Both the position numbers and the translations under genes were made by a program. From Climacium dendroides (Eukaryota; Streptophyta; Bryopsida; Hypnales; Climaciaceae): a DNA stretch of 64,000 bases. This document shows positions 22,690 to 36,000 of this stretch, piece by piece (position 1 is the first letter of the stretch; every line of letters begins with the position of its first letter). Under the pieces are notes generated by a model that did not search any database, was not told where the DNA came from, and worked only from the letters and a program-made list of their open reading frames with translations. The DNA lies in NCBI GenBank assembly GCA_950106755.1, contig OX467091.1, forward strand, positions 12,541,538-12,605,537, given 5' to 3'.

Positions 22690-25480
22690 TTGTACTAATA
22701 ATGTACATTCCAGTTTTTGAAATGTGCATCACTAGATTTTTTTTTGCCTATGATAGGTTGGCTGGCATTTGGACTGTCTTAGGCTGGTTTACCTTACCTC
22801 ACATGGGCAAGACAAAGCTTGTTAGAAGAGGAATGCTCCTTGTTTGCTTGGCACTGACTCCCACACCGTCATTCAATACAACCAATGCTTACTCAGCAGT
22901 CAAAATATCCTTGATTTGGAGTTTTTTAGTGCAACAAAGGTAGTACTTGATGAGGCCAAGTTACACATGCACAAATTCAATGCATGTCTCTGAAAGCCAA
23001 GAGTCACATGTCATGTACTGACAATTAAAAGAAACCAAAGTGAAGGTTCATGATCATGCAACCATGGGTAGCATAGAAACACCGGTTGAAAAGTTCATTG
23101 AATCGAATCATATCGTAGTGGACACCGTCGTCGAACCGACTAGACAGTGTCAAATTTCAACCCAATGATGGAGACCATGTTTGTTTGATTTCAATTCTCA
23201 AGCCGCAGGCTACGTTGACCTCGATGAAGATTACCGTATACTTTCTCTCTCTCTCTCCCTCCCTCATTCGATTCAGTTCGGCCTTTCCCTTTTCCCCTTT
23301 TGTCCTCCGTTTGCATATATATATATATAACAAAAGAATTTTCCAATTCGCGTCCAAACTGTACGTACCCTCCTTTGATGAACGGACAGGTAGAGCCGGG
23401 ACAGTCTGGATTCCTGCAGTGGCCATTCAACTTTCGCTTCCGTTCACGAGTTCTTAAGCTTATCTGCAAGAGATCGATCACGGCACTGCAGTCAATCTTT
23501 TACAGCCACAGCCACATGGGAGCCCAGGCAGCAAGGTACTCACACTGCAAGCATGGTACGTCCCACAAAAAACTGACAGCCCCAGATGCCAGCTCGACGG
23601 ACTGCCCCAATAAATGAACCAATTCAACAACTTCTTAACTTCGTCTTATTATGCCATATTGCCGTTCAAACTTTCTCATGAAAAGACGGAGAAAAGAAAA
23701 CTCCAGCTGGCGTAAATTCATGCATGCAAGGCCTGTTCGTATCGATCGGTCCCACGTGAAGTCCGTTGCAGGAAACTGCAGAAGTGACGGACACCAGTAA
23801 GTTAGTACTATTTCGGTCATAAATAAACTTAATTTACTCGAAGCTCTCCAGTCCACTGACTCCCACTCATGGAACGCCACAATTGATTTGCAAGAAAAGG
23901 ACGCACTGCCGGCAGCAGCAGGAAAATTTCCTCATCATTTCCTTCAGGGACGGAGCCATAAAAAGTTGTTTTAAATTGCTCCAATCTCAGTGTCATAAGT
24001 ACTTCCAGAGTCCGTCTGTGAGGCGTTTCTTTACCAAGGAACGCTACAAAAGATAACAAGTGTCCGGTGAATGACTCTTTCTCAAAAAACTGTAGAAACA
24101 AAGAATTGAATGCACCGATTCATCCAAGAAATTTGGTTATTTGGGGTCAACTACCCTGGTGGTAAGGTTGTGTGTCCTTCCAGGGTTAATTACTGTCTAG
24201 GGGATGATTCCGAACTTCCAATAACTTGACCCAATCTCATGTAACGTACCTTCAGGATTGCATCCCTTGAAGTGATGTATTCAATAAGACCAGGACTTGA
24301 ATCGTTGGATCCCAGTTATTTCAGACAGAGTACTTACTACGGTTTTGTGTTAGTGTTAGCTCTTCTTCTAAATTTAAAGTCAATTTCGAGGAAAAGTTTA
24401 CAAATTTAGCAGTTTTCAGGTCAAGCAACTTGAATAGTAAATATATAGAGCTTCAATGTATACGTGAATGCCACAAGTTTTGGCGCCTAGGATTGTTGTC
24501 AAGTTGACAAAATATACGATATTTGAAACACAATTGATGATAATTCATTACAAATCACATCCACCTCTTACAATGGTGTCAGATTGAACCTCCTGCATTC
24601 AGCTATCTAGAAGACCCAAGTATAAATTAGGCAGCTCCACTTGCTTTCATTTTTGGATACTTTCTTATACGTAGTCGTAAGAAATCTAAGTTACATCGTC
24701 TAAATTGAGCGTCCAATAGATGTAACCAAAATTTATAGGAATTTTCTATTTGAAACGTAACGCATGCAAGGAAAAGTTTTCGCCTTGCAAATGAGAATGG
24801 ACAAAATCAAAGCTTTCCTGATTGGTATAGATGCATCAAATGAAAATGTTCTATTCGGTCTATGTTGTAGACCAGATTATTTGCGCATCCACTACAATTG
24901 GACAGCCACAATGTAAGGGGTGTTTGGTATAGTACCAATTCTTTCAGATGGTACTGCAGACATTAGAGGAATCTAATGTTTAGAATCCACATCTCCGAAG
25001 CCATGCCGCAGACCGTGCTCAAACTGCAGGTTGTGACCAAGTTTCAAGCTCTTCTATTCGAAGCTAACGTCCCTCACAAAATCTTGCATAATGAGTACAT
25101 ATTGATTTTGTACACGTGCACTACTTTAATATTACATCTTACAACATTAGCATTAGAACTCACGTTCATTAGATCATCTACCAATAATTCTTTGAACCCT
25201 TGTAACTTTGCATATGGAATGCAGCTAAATAACGCATTCTTTGACGCGTCGAATCCTCTTTGATTTGTTCATAAGAATATTTAAAAATCTGTCCATTTAA
25301 ATGATAGAAACTGTGCGCACTGCTTATAGTGTCGCAATTAGGTGTGGTTACCTCAACCCGCAACGCTCTTAGCTCTCGGGACCGTAACGACTCCCAATTT
25401 TCAGTTGAAGAAGCTCAAACGCCACGAGTTGCCAGTGAGCGTCAGAAGGCCATGACTCTGGTAAGAAGAAGGGTTGCAGA
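22690..25480. other. Intergenic region, no gene supported
   Basis: The stretch 23200-23620 is richer in GC and holds a CT-rich microsatellite (23240-23272) and an AT dinucleotide run (23315-23328). This could be a promoter-like region, but no downstream gene is recognisable. At about 24145-24235, TGGTGGTAAGGTTGTG and GATTCCGAACTTCC resemble A- and B-box sequences of a tRNA-derived SINE, weakly. The rest is featureless. Confidence 0.45.
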
Positions 25481-28400
25481 TCACTGCTTTCTAGTAATCT
25501 CTTCAATTATCTTATGATAGTATGTCATGCGTTGCACAAGCGGAACAGCATTCGTAATATCCCCACTTTGAAACACAGCCTTTAAAGCGTTCTCACACTC
25601 CAACATTTTCTTCTTGTTCTGCATTAAAACACAAACTACCAGATTAGCAGAACTACAACGCCACACCAGCTTGAACGAAACCATCACAAGCCTAACGAGG
25701 TTCTTTACATATCTGGGAAGATGTCCTTACAAGGTAGGGAACCCTTTCCCGTGAGTTGAAAAGACACCCATTTCCAATGCCAGTGTCACAAAACATGACT
25801 TGTAAGAAATGAGGCACTTCTAGATTCTATCACAATCAGACATGCTTCCACGAGATGATCTAGGTTTGCGACTGGGACCCTACTACTTCACACTTCAACA
25901 ATTCTTAACTTATTCATACGGTATCCAAATAATCTAAGTGATCCTCTAAAAGATTGAAACAACTCCAAACATAATTTATGGAGAAAATTCAGTCTAATGT
26001 TGGAAACCACTTAAACCCACGGGAATGGGTTGCCTACCTTAAGCAAAAAGAAAAAAGCAAGAGAAGGATAAAGTATACCTCCTCTTTTATTTTGATAAGT
26101 TCGTCGGCATCAGTTGCCGCCTCCACTTCTTCTCGTAGCTCCATAATCTGTACAGTTAAACAAGAATGTGCAGCATCTTAGTAAAGAAAATGCTGCAAAG
26201 TTGTGCATGGTAGTGCGGTTTTAGGAATCTGCAGAGAGCAAAATAGATATGCTATGTTGCAGACACACAACTTATATTGCACTACCTCCAAGATCTGTAT
26301 TCCATTCATGGAGAAGACTAGATTAGTATATAGAGATGACACCTTGATAATACCTAGCAATGATAGGCCTAAAAGGAAATACAGATGTAATATAATTATT
26401 TAGATTTGCAAAGGATGAAGGAAGAAACCTCCATGAGCAGTGCAGGGTCATGAATTGTGCCTTCCTCATCAACGTTCACACCATTCAATTTCAACTGTCC
26501 AGCAGAAACGAATATTGCGAGTCATTAGTATTTCTTATTCTAAATTCATTATATTGACATAAATAGGACAGAAATCGTAAACGACACAGCTGATTTTCAC
26601 ACTAATTCGAATACGAAACCTCTCAAATGACCATTTGATTAATGGTAGTGTCAGTTTCGTAACCTATCCGAAAGGTACAAAACTACAAAAGCTCACATGC
26701 TTCAGCTATCAGAGATTAAAGTTAGGACAGATTTGACGAACTCATTTTCCACAAGTTTCTTAACATGATTCTCAGGAAATATGGAGCATTATGTTTAAAA
26801 AGGAGAGTGGAAGGGAGTGACTATAGAGCTCTGGTTCAGGATAAACTAACCATGTACTGAGCACGAGACAAGGGCCCCAAGAGAGTATAGTAGGCCTTAA
26901 TTACTTGGGTTGACTGATCCGCAGCGTAGCCTTGCTCCCTCTACACGATTGAAAGAAAACTTTAATGAATATATATTAATCCTTAAAGGACCAAGAGGCC
27001 AAATTGGACCTCGTGTTTATTTTTAGCAGTTTTAACTAGGTCAAATAGGGATTTTCTTTGCTCAATCTCATATATTAATGACCAACACATGCTAAATTCT
27101 CGTGACATAAAATTAGGGCCATCTGAATAATATTTTTCAAATAGGATCAGTGAAACTGGACATTTAAAAACGTCATTCCTTGGTCTCTTACGAGATAAAG
27201 ACGATAAACTGGGTCACTTAATATATTCAATAAATATTCCACAACAACCAACAATTTAAAAAGTTCAACAGACCTCTGATTTCCCACTTGACAGATCAGG
27301 GTGCAAAAATTTCTGGAGTTGCTTGTATTTTTTTTCCAGAACCTTGGGATCCTGTATAAAGCTTCTGTCCCTGCTTCACCCCAACACAATCATTGGTAAG
27401 ATGCATTGCTATCATTTTCGATTTAGCTCCTCGTGATCCAGCAATTGTATGGGTGATTAAAGTAGGGAACCCAATTGCATGGGGTCCTTTCTCGTGGGTT
27501 AAAAATTCAACAATTTCCAATGCAAGCGTCATTTGCTTGATATTTCTAGGTTCTAATTCAATCAAAGATGCTTCCCATGACTTATTCATACATTATCCAA
27601 TCAATACAAATTTAAGTGCATTAAAATCCTCTAAAAAATGAGGACAAGTCCAAAATAAATAAAATCCATTCTTATAATGGAAACCACTCAAAATAGATGA
27701 AAGCAATAGTAATGGATGCACTACCTTCGAGGTACAGTCGATTATAAACATACTTGAGGTAGTTGCACATAGTTTTTGCAAGAAAGCGCCACTACTTGAG
27801 AATTCTCATGCAAATTAGTTATCCATTAAGGAGGGCAAAGAAAGGGCTCTGGTCTTGTGTCAGTAAATAAAGGAGGGAGAGAGTCTATGGGAGGGAATCT
27901 CTGCATTCGTACTACTATGAATTACAGGAGAACTCTAATAAATCCTGGAAATCAGTTATGTTTAACATCTGTTTCCAAAATATAGTAAGGGAGGACAATG
28001 GAAAACGGGATAGAAAAGGACTTACACGGAGAGGAGCTGGAAGAAGTCGACATCTTGATCCAATGGTTGAACTGCCCTGCACGAAGAGCAAACAAAAAAT
28101 GGAGACGCAGTAGATTTTTCTTCGCACGACCAGCATTTCGCATCCACCTGCTGCTGCACGCTTGTACTAGAAAACCCCCTCGCAATTTGACATAAACCCC
28201 TAACCCTAACTCCAGGGAACAATCCGTGACTACAACTCGTGGCAACAAATTCGTGCGCCGCCTCTTCACACCGTGATACGCTCTTCGGCGTTGTTGCATA
28301 CAGGCGGTCCCAGAAAATAGAACCCGAACAAAATTGCGGAGTTATTGCCGGCCGATCGAATTCCTGCGATTCCTGTGACCTCAAAACAGAGTCCGACTTT

Positions 28401-28540
28401 GATGTGGAGCTCCGCGCAATCGAATCACTGAGAGAGAACAAAGCTCCCGAAAAGGGTTCACAGAATTTTGGCGAAGGGAAAAGCATGTGAGTCTGCAAAA
28501 CAACGCGCAATGAAGACGATCTCGGCGCGAACCAACCCAT
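25481..28540 (-). CDS. HSCB: Iron-sulfur cluster co-chaperone HscB, mitochondrial
   Basis: Seven exons: 28540-28026, 27752-27725, 27351-27274, 26940-26851, 26494-26429, 26147-26079 and 25618-25481. All introns are GT-AG and phases close exactly, giving 327 aa. Start is ATG 28540 (CAAGAATGGG context). The N-terminus is Ser/Arg-rich, fitting a mitochondrial presequence. A zinc-finger-like motif, CWSC...CSSC, lies at about 136-154. The J-domain follows (KKYKQLQKFLHPD, HPD at 198-200). The C-terminal three-helix HSCB domain ends in PLVQRMTYYHKIIEEITRK and is predicted to bind the ISCU scaffold. HscB delivers ISCU to mitochondrial HSP70 and stimulates its ATPase for Fe-S cluster transfer. Exon 2 is a 28-nt microexon needed to keep frame. 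It is divergent to the BLTP3-like gene. Confidence 0.93.
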
Positions 28541-30059
28541 TCTTGAGAACCTCCAGCCAAATTCAAAACCTATTGCGATGAAAGCTTCTATATCCACAAA
28601 TTCAAATTGTACGACCTCGATCTCCCGGGATCAATTCTCTACCAATTCATCACCTAACCTCAAAAACACAACCATCAATCACAAATTGGCAACCGCATGT
28701 CGATCGAAGCAACGTAAGCACATTTTCCAAAGGAACGGCACCGAAACTCCGCCCTCAAACAAAATTTGCCAGCTGGGCACAATCTGTGCAATGCAATTGG
28801 CCAGGACATCAGCCTAATTGTCCACATGGCACATGACCTCTGACTGGGAGGAGAGTATGAACTTCTGACGTGGCACGAATTATGCCAACTGTCTGGTTCA
28901 AATGTAGTGCCCGTTGGGTCGGTTGCCGAGACGCTGACTTTTATTGCCACATCAGCGAAAAGGACCCAATGAATGGAATCTGACGTGGAATACCCCTGCC
29001 AAGTAGGCAGAACTTATTCCCTAATAATTAGTGCATTCCCATTGGCAGGGACTCCTTTACGATCCGCTGCCATCTCAGCGTTTTTCACCACATGGCATCA
29101 AAACGGGACGCCACTTGGAGGGGGTGCTTCTGCGACTGTTCCCCTTGCTGTCTATGGTGCAGTCTGCCGGCCTCCTCCGACACTCTGTAAGTTCGTCTCC
29201 ATTTCAAAACCGAAGCCATTTTCGAACTCTGAGGAATATCTCTTGAATGTGAGCCTTGCGGCGGCGGCGGCGGGAGTGTGAAGCTGTCGATCGGTCAACA
29301 GTTTACTTTGATGTGCTTCTGATCAATTTTGAAATCGTAGGTTTTGAATTAATTTGAATTTTTGTGGGAGCAGGTTGCGGTCGGTGCCACCGTCTCTTCA
29401 TCTGATCTCCTCTTTGGTCGTGAAAATTGAGTAGAATTGTGCTTTTCTACCACTTCTGAAGCTTTCAATCGTGTTAACAACTTTCTGCAGTTTACTTGGA
29501 TGTATTGTTTCATCAATTTTGCATCTGTAGGTTTTGCATTTCGAATTTTCTTGGGAGCAGGAGGTCGGTCGCGTCACCGTCTCCTCTTAATTAGGTCGTG
29601 AAAATTGGATTGTATTACTTTCTTGGAGAACGTGACTGTGGAGTTTGTTATTGAGGGATTGGATATTGGTGCGGAGCCAGCTCTTTATTTTGGTAGGATT
29701 TATCGTGGAAGCCGTTTTGGACAGGTGCAGCGAGGGAGAAGCGCATAATCAATTTTGGTGGCTTGCTCTTCATGCGATTTTATTCGTCATGGCAGTAATT
29801 GAAGTTGGATAGCGTGCTAATGTCGTTTCGAAGAGGTGCATGAAGGGGAGTTTCAGACGGGCACATGCCGATGCCGTCACCTAATTGGTGTTGAGATGTT
29901 GTAGCCTTCGTTATTTTCTCAGGATTAGGTTTCTACTCAGTGGAATTTAGTCGTAGGGTGAGAAATTGTAAGGTTCGGCAACTATTTGCTCTGTGTAATT
30001 GGTAGAGAGGATTAGGTTGCGCAAGTTGGACGAGGAAGCTATTTTGTGCTCCCTTACAA
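28541..30059. promoter_or_regulatory. Shared divergent promoter/leader region between HSCB and the BLTP3-like gene
   Basis: About 1.5 kb separates the two start codons. TGACGTGG-type bZIP-like motifs occur near 28865 and 28980, and a GCGGCGGCGGCGGG tract lies at 29262-29276. Downstream, about 29297-29430 and 29484-29609 are diverged direct copies (TTTACTT(T/G)GATGT..., ...GTAGGTTTTG..., GGTCGTGAAAATTG). This is probably a duplicated 5' leader of the plus-strand gene. No ORF is supported. Confidence 0.5.
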
Positions 30060-33000
30060 ATGGAATCCTTGCTGCTTCGAGGTCTAGAGTCAACGTTTCG
30101 TTACTGGCTGAAATCATTCAACAGGGAACAGTTCAGGCTTCTGGGACGCAGCTTCCAGCTCTATGATTTAGGTACCTATATTATCGATTGATTATTACCA
30201 AATAGTGCGCGCGGGTTGCTATTGATCTACCATGACTGACGCCCTAAAGCATGGCTGATATTTGTGTTGTAAATGAATGTGTATTTCGTGTTCTCAGTAT
30301 GTTTCAGAGCATGCAATGGATTAGACTGTTTGATCCTGGTTAATTAAACTCACATATATTTGAGTCGATGGTGGCAGTTTTGCATTCAATTTTTGTCCTA
30401 GTTTCAGCGCTAGCTTGTAAACTCTCTTCGCGATATTGCTTCGTTGTATGGCACTTGTCGAGGTAGTAGCGGGTTTTTTAAGCTTAGTTAGAAGATATCT
30501 TATGAGAGAGGTATGTTGGAAGGCTCCAATCTAAGATCAAGGTTGATTTGGTGAATTTTGTCAGATGTCGATGGCGATGCTCTTCATGCGAGCTTAGGGT
30601 TACCGCCAACTCTAAGGATTTCTGAGGCTCGGATTCGCAATCTGGAGCTAAGGGTGTGTTTCCAGAATCCGGGTCCAAGCGTTCTAATCAGTTAACACGA
30701 TATGTCTACGAGTAAAGTGAACATATAGCAACTTAACGTCAGATGGGATTCTTAGACTGGTTGGCATTGACCATGCATGCAGTGGTCGGACCAGTATAGA
30801 AAGGATTGAATGAGTGATTTAAATTTCTTTTTCAATTTGTTCTACGAGTTGAAGGCACTGTTTCATTCTTATTACTAGGATGACGAGCTACTATGAATAC
30901 TTCTTATTGTGGTTCTCATTTTTTAATTTATTCTGCTTTGACGCTATTGCTGGTGATTTGTGGTGTGATTGGCGCCGCAGGTCGCGTCCATCACGAATGT
31001 GCATAGAGAGCCGATTGTTGTTGACATTGACGTGCTGGATCTGGTAATATCCGAACAGTTATACAGTGATCTTGGCTACATTCCAGGGTAAAAATCTATA
31101 CTACACCTTGAGTCTCTTATCAGTTCAACGATATCACAATCTTGAATCTATTTCTTTGGAACAGGTTTAATTATTGCAATGACGATTTTCTGCAGGAACT
31201 TAGCCTCAGATGCTTCTGGTGATGGATATGGCTATGGGTACTCTGACAAGGTGATCATCTTTCGAAATATCTTCTTAGTGCAGCGCCTCAAGTAGACATG
31301 AACATCAATATTTTTTAAATGTAAAAGTCTTTGCTATTTTATTTGAATGAGCGGAGCTCTTTATGTATACATAGCATTTTGTGCCTTGTGACATTTCTTG
31401 GTGTTGTGGTGAAGATATAGAAGTTGTCGGGGTTATGTAAGACCACCAGTGTACCTTATGCCTCGTTCGTCTCCAGCTTGCAGATGGAATGACAATAAGG
31501 ATAGGAAGGGTTCACGTTATGCTTGAAACGAAGGGAGGAACGCCTCGTGAAGGGACGGCTACAAAGTGAGAGGCTTTGAGATTTTTCTTTCCTTGAAGAT
31601 ATGTGTCTTATCCAAGTATTTCATAAAGTGGTACTCTGGATTTATTGGTAATAGTGTATCTGTAATAATCTAAATGTGACGAATATGGCACAAGGGGAGT
31701 TACTCGGGGTATCATGTGTTTGTACACCCGGCTCTTTGGGTCTTTACCAGCAGCATTAAAGACTTTGCTCAATGATGTCAATGCTAATGGATATGAGAGC
31801 TGAGATTTCTTTTGTTCCTTGTAGAACTCCCGAAGTGGCCTCGATTACTATAACAAATCTGGAATTATACACCACCGATGAAAAATGGCAGGTGATTCTG
31901 GCTGCGTAATTCGTCTGTGATAAGCTTTTTCGTGGGTATGGGGACAGCAATGTGTGCCGCAAAGTACGCGTACTCGAGATGTGATTATTCGAAAGACTTG
32001 ATGATTTTTTGGTTTCTTCTCGCTGAATCTGACTTGATTGGATGACCAGATTGTTCCGCTCAGTCAAGCAAGGGATTTTTCTATGAACAGAGGAGCAATT
32101 TATGTCTTCAAGGTGATTTATCTAGAATGACTGACTGAACACTTTCATTGCGAGGTGCATAGCTTTCTCTTTTGCTGCAATTTCTCTCCTATGTACGCTT
32201 AGTGAAGATTATATTACCAAGCATCAGTTCTGTTTGCAATTGAGCACTTTTTGACAACAGCTTGCTGATGCACCTACCTTACTGTTAAAATGTTTTGTTG
32301 CCTCGTTTGATTCAGAAACTTGTTTGGGAGTCTCTGTCTCTTGACTTGCTTCCACCTACATCTGATCACTTGAGAAGCAATAATCCGGTGAACTCCTCTT
32401 GGGATCACGAGAGGGAGAGAATGCGGAGAGGAGAGCGGATACTGGACAATGTGTCAGGATGTGCGTTTGTAAGATTCTTTAAAACCTCTACAGCAGCTTG
32501 CAACAGATTCTTTGGAAGATATGTGATAGTTTTAGCTCCTTTTCTTTTTAGCACTGGATCTTTCTTCATCCCCTCTCCATAAAAGGAGTTTTTTTAATGT
32601 TGTGCAAAATCTCAGTATTTAATTGAATACTTGCAGATTACGATTCAAAGAACAGATATGAATCTCCCTTTTGGACTCGAGTTGCAAATGCACGTTCCAG
32701 AAATCTTGTCTTCCCGATTAAGTGAATCAGGTAAATTTGATTTCTTTTCTTCAATGCCTCTATTGTTGAACTCAGTAGCATTAGCTGATATTTTGCTTTC
32801 TATAATAAGTGACAAGCAAAACCCTGAGCATCATCACCCAGACTCGACAGATCTCCAAAGATTACAATGGGGAGAAATCTGACATTGTTCTCTGACATGT
32901 AGGTCTGCAGGCTTTGCTACGATTTCTGACTGGTATGACAATCTGTTTGAACCGCGAAGAGGCGAACGTACGGAGTTTTAAGGTAAGTTGCTGCTTTCTA

Positions 33001-36000
33001 TGTCCTCATATTACATCCCTTCATGTGGCGAGGTTTCATAAGGGGGAACGTAAGTGTCCTTCTCAGTTCATGAATATTGTAAGTCTTTCATCCATGAAAT
33101 GAGAAGAACACTTACCTTCACGCTACTGCTCACCCCAGACTTTTAGTTTAACACATACCGAAGGTGGATGCTCAAGGAAATTAAATTGATCATTTACCAA
33201 GTGTCTTGGTGTTTTTGCAGTCTGCGGACGAAGCAGGTCGAACAGTTTTTGGCTTGAAAGTCGATTACATGTTTTTGAGTATCAAGGATGTTGGTAAGCT
33301 TGCTGCTGTATTCTCTGTAAAAAGTGCCATTTTTTTTCATCGTTCTGAATTCAAGCGACTCTTATTAGACAATCGTAGCAAATTAGTCAGACCTGTATGT
33401 TTTCGAGACAGGTCACTGGATTTCTGTGTTAAGCATAGTTTAATTAATTGTGAATGATTTCTGAACCTATTATGGATTGTGCACGTATTGTGAGTAGATG
33501 TGATTAAAAATAAATAAAAATTAGAATTTAGAGTATTTTCTTTCTAAATTTGGTCTTGGCACGTTGACGAATTCTACAAGGATAAGCTGCTGCTGATTAC
33601 TATTTGTGGTTAAATTCGTGTACATTGTGGAAATTAGAGGTCTAGGATTAGAGGTGTCTGAATCGAAAAACTTGAGCCCTTGGAGTCCTTTATCTATTAG
33701 TGGTGAAAAGTAGTGATCCAACATCTCGCGCAAAATTCACATTCACCATGTCATTCGTAGCGAGTTCGAAATAGCATGGATGAGGATCACATTCAGTCTA
33801 TCTGCAAAGTTTATGCTTTATGATATCTGAATAGTTTCCGTGGTGCTTTAATAATGACATCTGCGTGACCTTCATCTTCATATTGCTATTCCTGTGTAAA
33901 GTCTTTACCTGATGTTACAGATTTCCAGCTGGAATTTCTGATGGAGCACTTCCAGTATGTTCGAGTAAGTCTAAGTGCATTTCGGTGTGATTCTAGTCTG
34001 GCAGTGATATTTCATATTCGAGATTGATACAGGAACCTACACATTTTGGGGATGATGCAAGTCTTGCTTAATAATTTGCAAATTGGTCTTTGATTTGTTT
34101 CGACAAGAACTACATTTCTAGTAGTTTCCGTCCTGGAAGTTCAGTTGACGATGAATGTGTCCCAGGACATTATCTTTCCAAGAATAGAAGTGGTGATCAG
34201 CCAAGTCCTATCTGATCGCGTTGTCATGTTTGATCCCACAATTTCAGGCAAGTATAGTCGAGCAGAGAAGTATCAGGGCTATGACGCGGATTATGGTAGG
34301 ATCTCTCTTTCTCAGGTACTTATAAACCCTCCGCTGAAAGTGACTACCCTCTTCGTTGAGTTATTTTGAGTATCACGGCTGTTCATAACATGGGCTTCCC
34401 CTCTACACGACTTTGTGGTTTGTAATTTGTAGTTAATATCCTCTGCGATTTCTTTGTGCAAAATTCATATGATGCCTTCTTTTTACGAGTCACAGGGATT
34501 GGTGCGAATTGGGCATGCCATGCGTCCGTGGTTGATCTGCAGTGAATGATTAGAACATTCCAAGTTTTTATTATTCACATCTGAACAGATACGTTATTCT
34601 GCAGAGACATATCAGTGCGACCCTCATGCACGCTCATGCGACCAATCATTAGGACTACTCATCCGAATGTCAAACTTCCAGTTCCTGCGTTTGGTAAGGA
34701 CATTGATCTTCACCTGAGGATGTTTGTTTGTATTCTTGTCGTGAATGAACTTTGATATTGTATTTGCCATTAAGTGTTTTCTTTTTCATTGCAGCTAGTG
34801 AGAAGTTATGGCCCAAAATTCATCCTTTTGAGAGCTGGCTAATGTCCAGACAAGAGACACCGTCAATGCTATGCATGTACTCTTCTCGAGTTACACCATC
34901 ACCTGTACCTCCTGCTTTGACCTCACAATTGGTTGTTCAATGCCAACCTTTCAAGGTAAGTTGTGGAGAAATAAAGTTTTTTTTCAAGTCATCTTGCATG
35001 CACATTTGTGGCTACATTTGTGGCAACATTTGATGAAATATAAGAAACCCACTTTGTAATATTTTTCTGTGTGTGGGTATATATTTTTCTCTTTATGTCT
35101 TTGTGGTTATTGCCGATGCTTTCGCTGTCAGCTTTCTGAGTAGTGAAAAATACACGTCTACTAGGAACCGATATTCTTTCTACTTTAAACCACAAGGAAT
35201 ATTTCATTGGGCACTTTTATTGAACTTTCGAGTTCTTGTGTGCTGTAGGAAATTACAAGTAAACTGACATTCTATTGTGTTCAACAGATTATTCTCCAGG
35301 AAGCGACGTGCCTTCGGATTGCTTTACTTTTTGCAGAGTCAGTTGTTTTGGAATCTGCAGTGAAACTACCAGACAGATCATTGCATGCTGTGTATTTAAC
35401 TCTTAAAGAATTCGATCTTACTATTCCTGTAAATGGAGCATTGATGGACGAAACTGATAGAGGAGGACCTTTTACTGGTATACGAATCCATATTTCAGGT
35501 TTCACGATGGCAAATAGTCCATTTCTGAGCTTCCGGGTGTTGAACCTTGACAACGATCCTGCATGCAGCAGCATATGGAAGGGCCAGCCAGCGGAGTCGA
35601 ATCATCAAAGGTACAGATAATTTTCCACTTCTAGCTCACCGGAAAGAGGCTGCTGCCAATCATGTCTTAATGTTCGTTTTTATTTTGAAGGTGGGTGTTC
35701 CGAGCGTCAAATGCAGCAATCGCACTAGAAACCGAAAATCTCGATGACTCTGCTCAGAAAAGCGCTTCCACTGAAACCGATTGGGCGGCAAGATTATGGT
35801 ACTGTGTTGAAACTTCCGACCTCGGTATTGAAGCTGCGTTGCTATCAGGCGACGGGCAACCTTTGATGACATTCTTACCTCCAGGAGGAATTGTTCGACT
35901 CGGACTTTCTTGCAAAAAATGTGTTGCGCATATGTCACAGGAGCAATATACATTTGTTTTAAAAATGTATCGACTTGCTGGGAGGGCTGTTGAGGCAATC

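Noticed and set aside
23191..24101. Several open frames on both strands near the CT microsatellite
   Set aside because: They conflict with each other, several lack ATG starts, and none shows a domain or splice structure.
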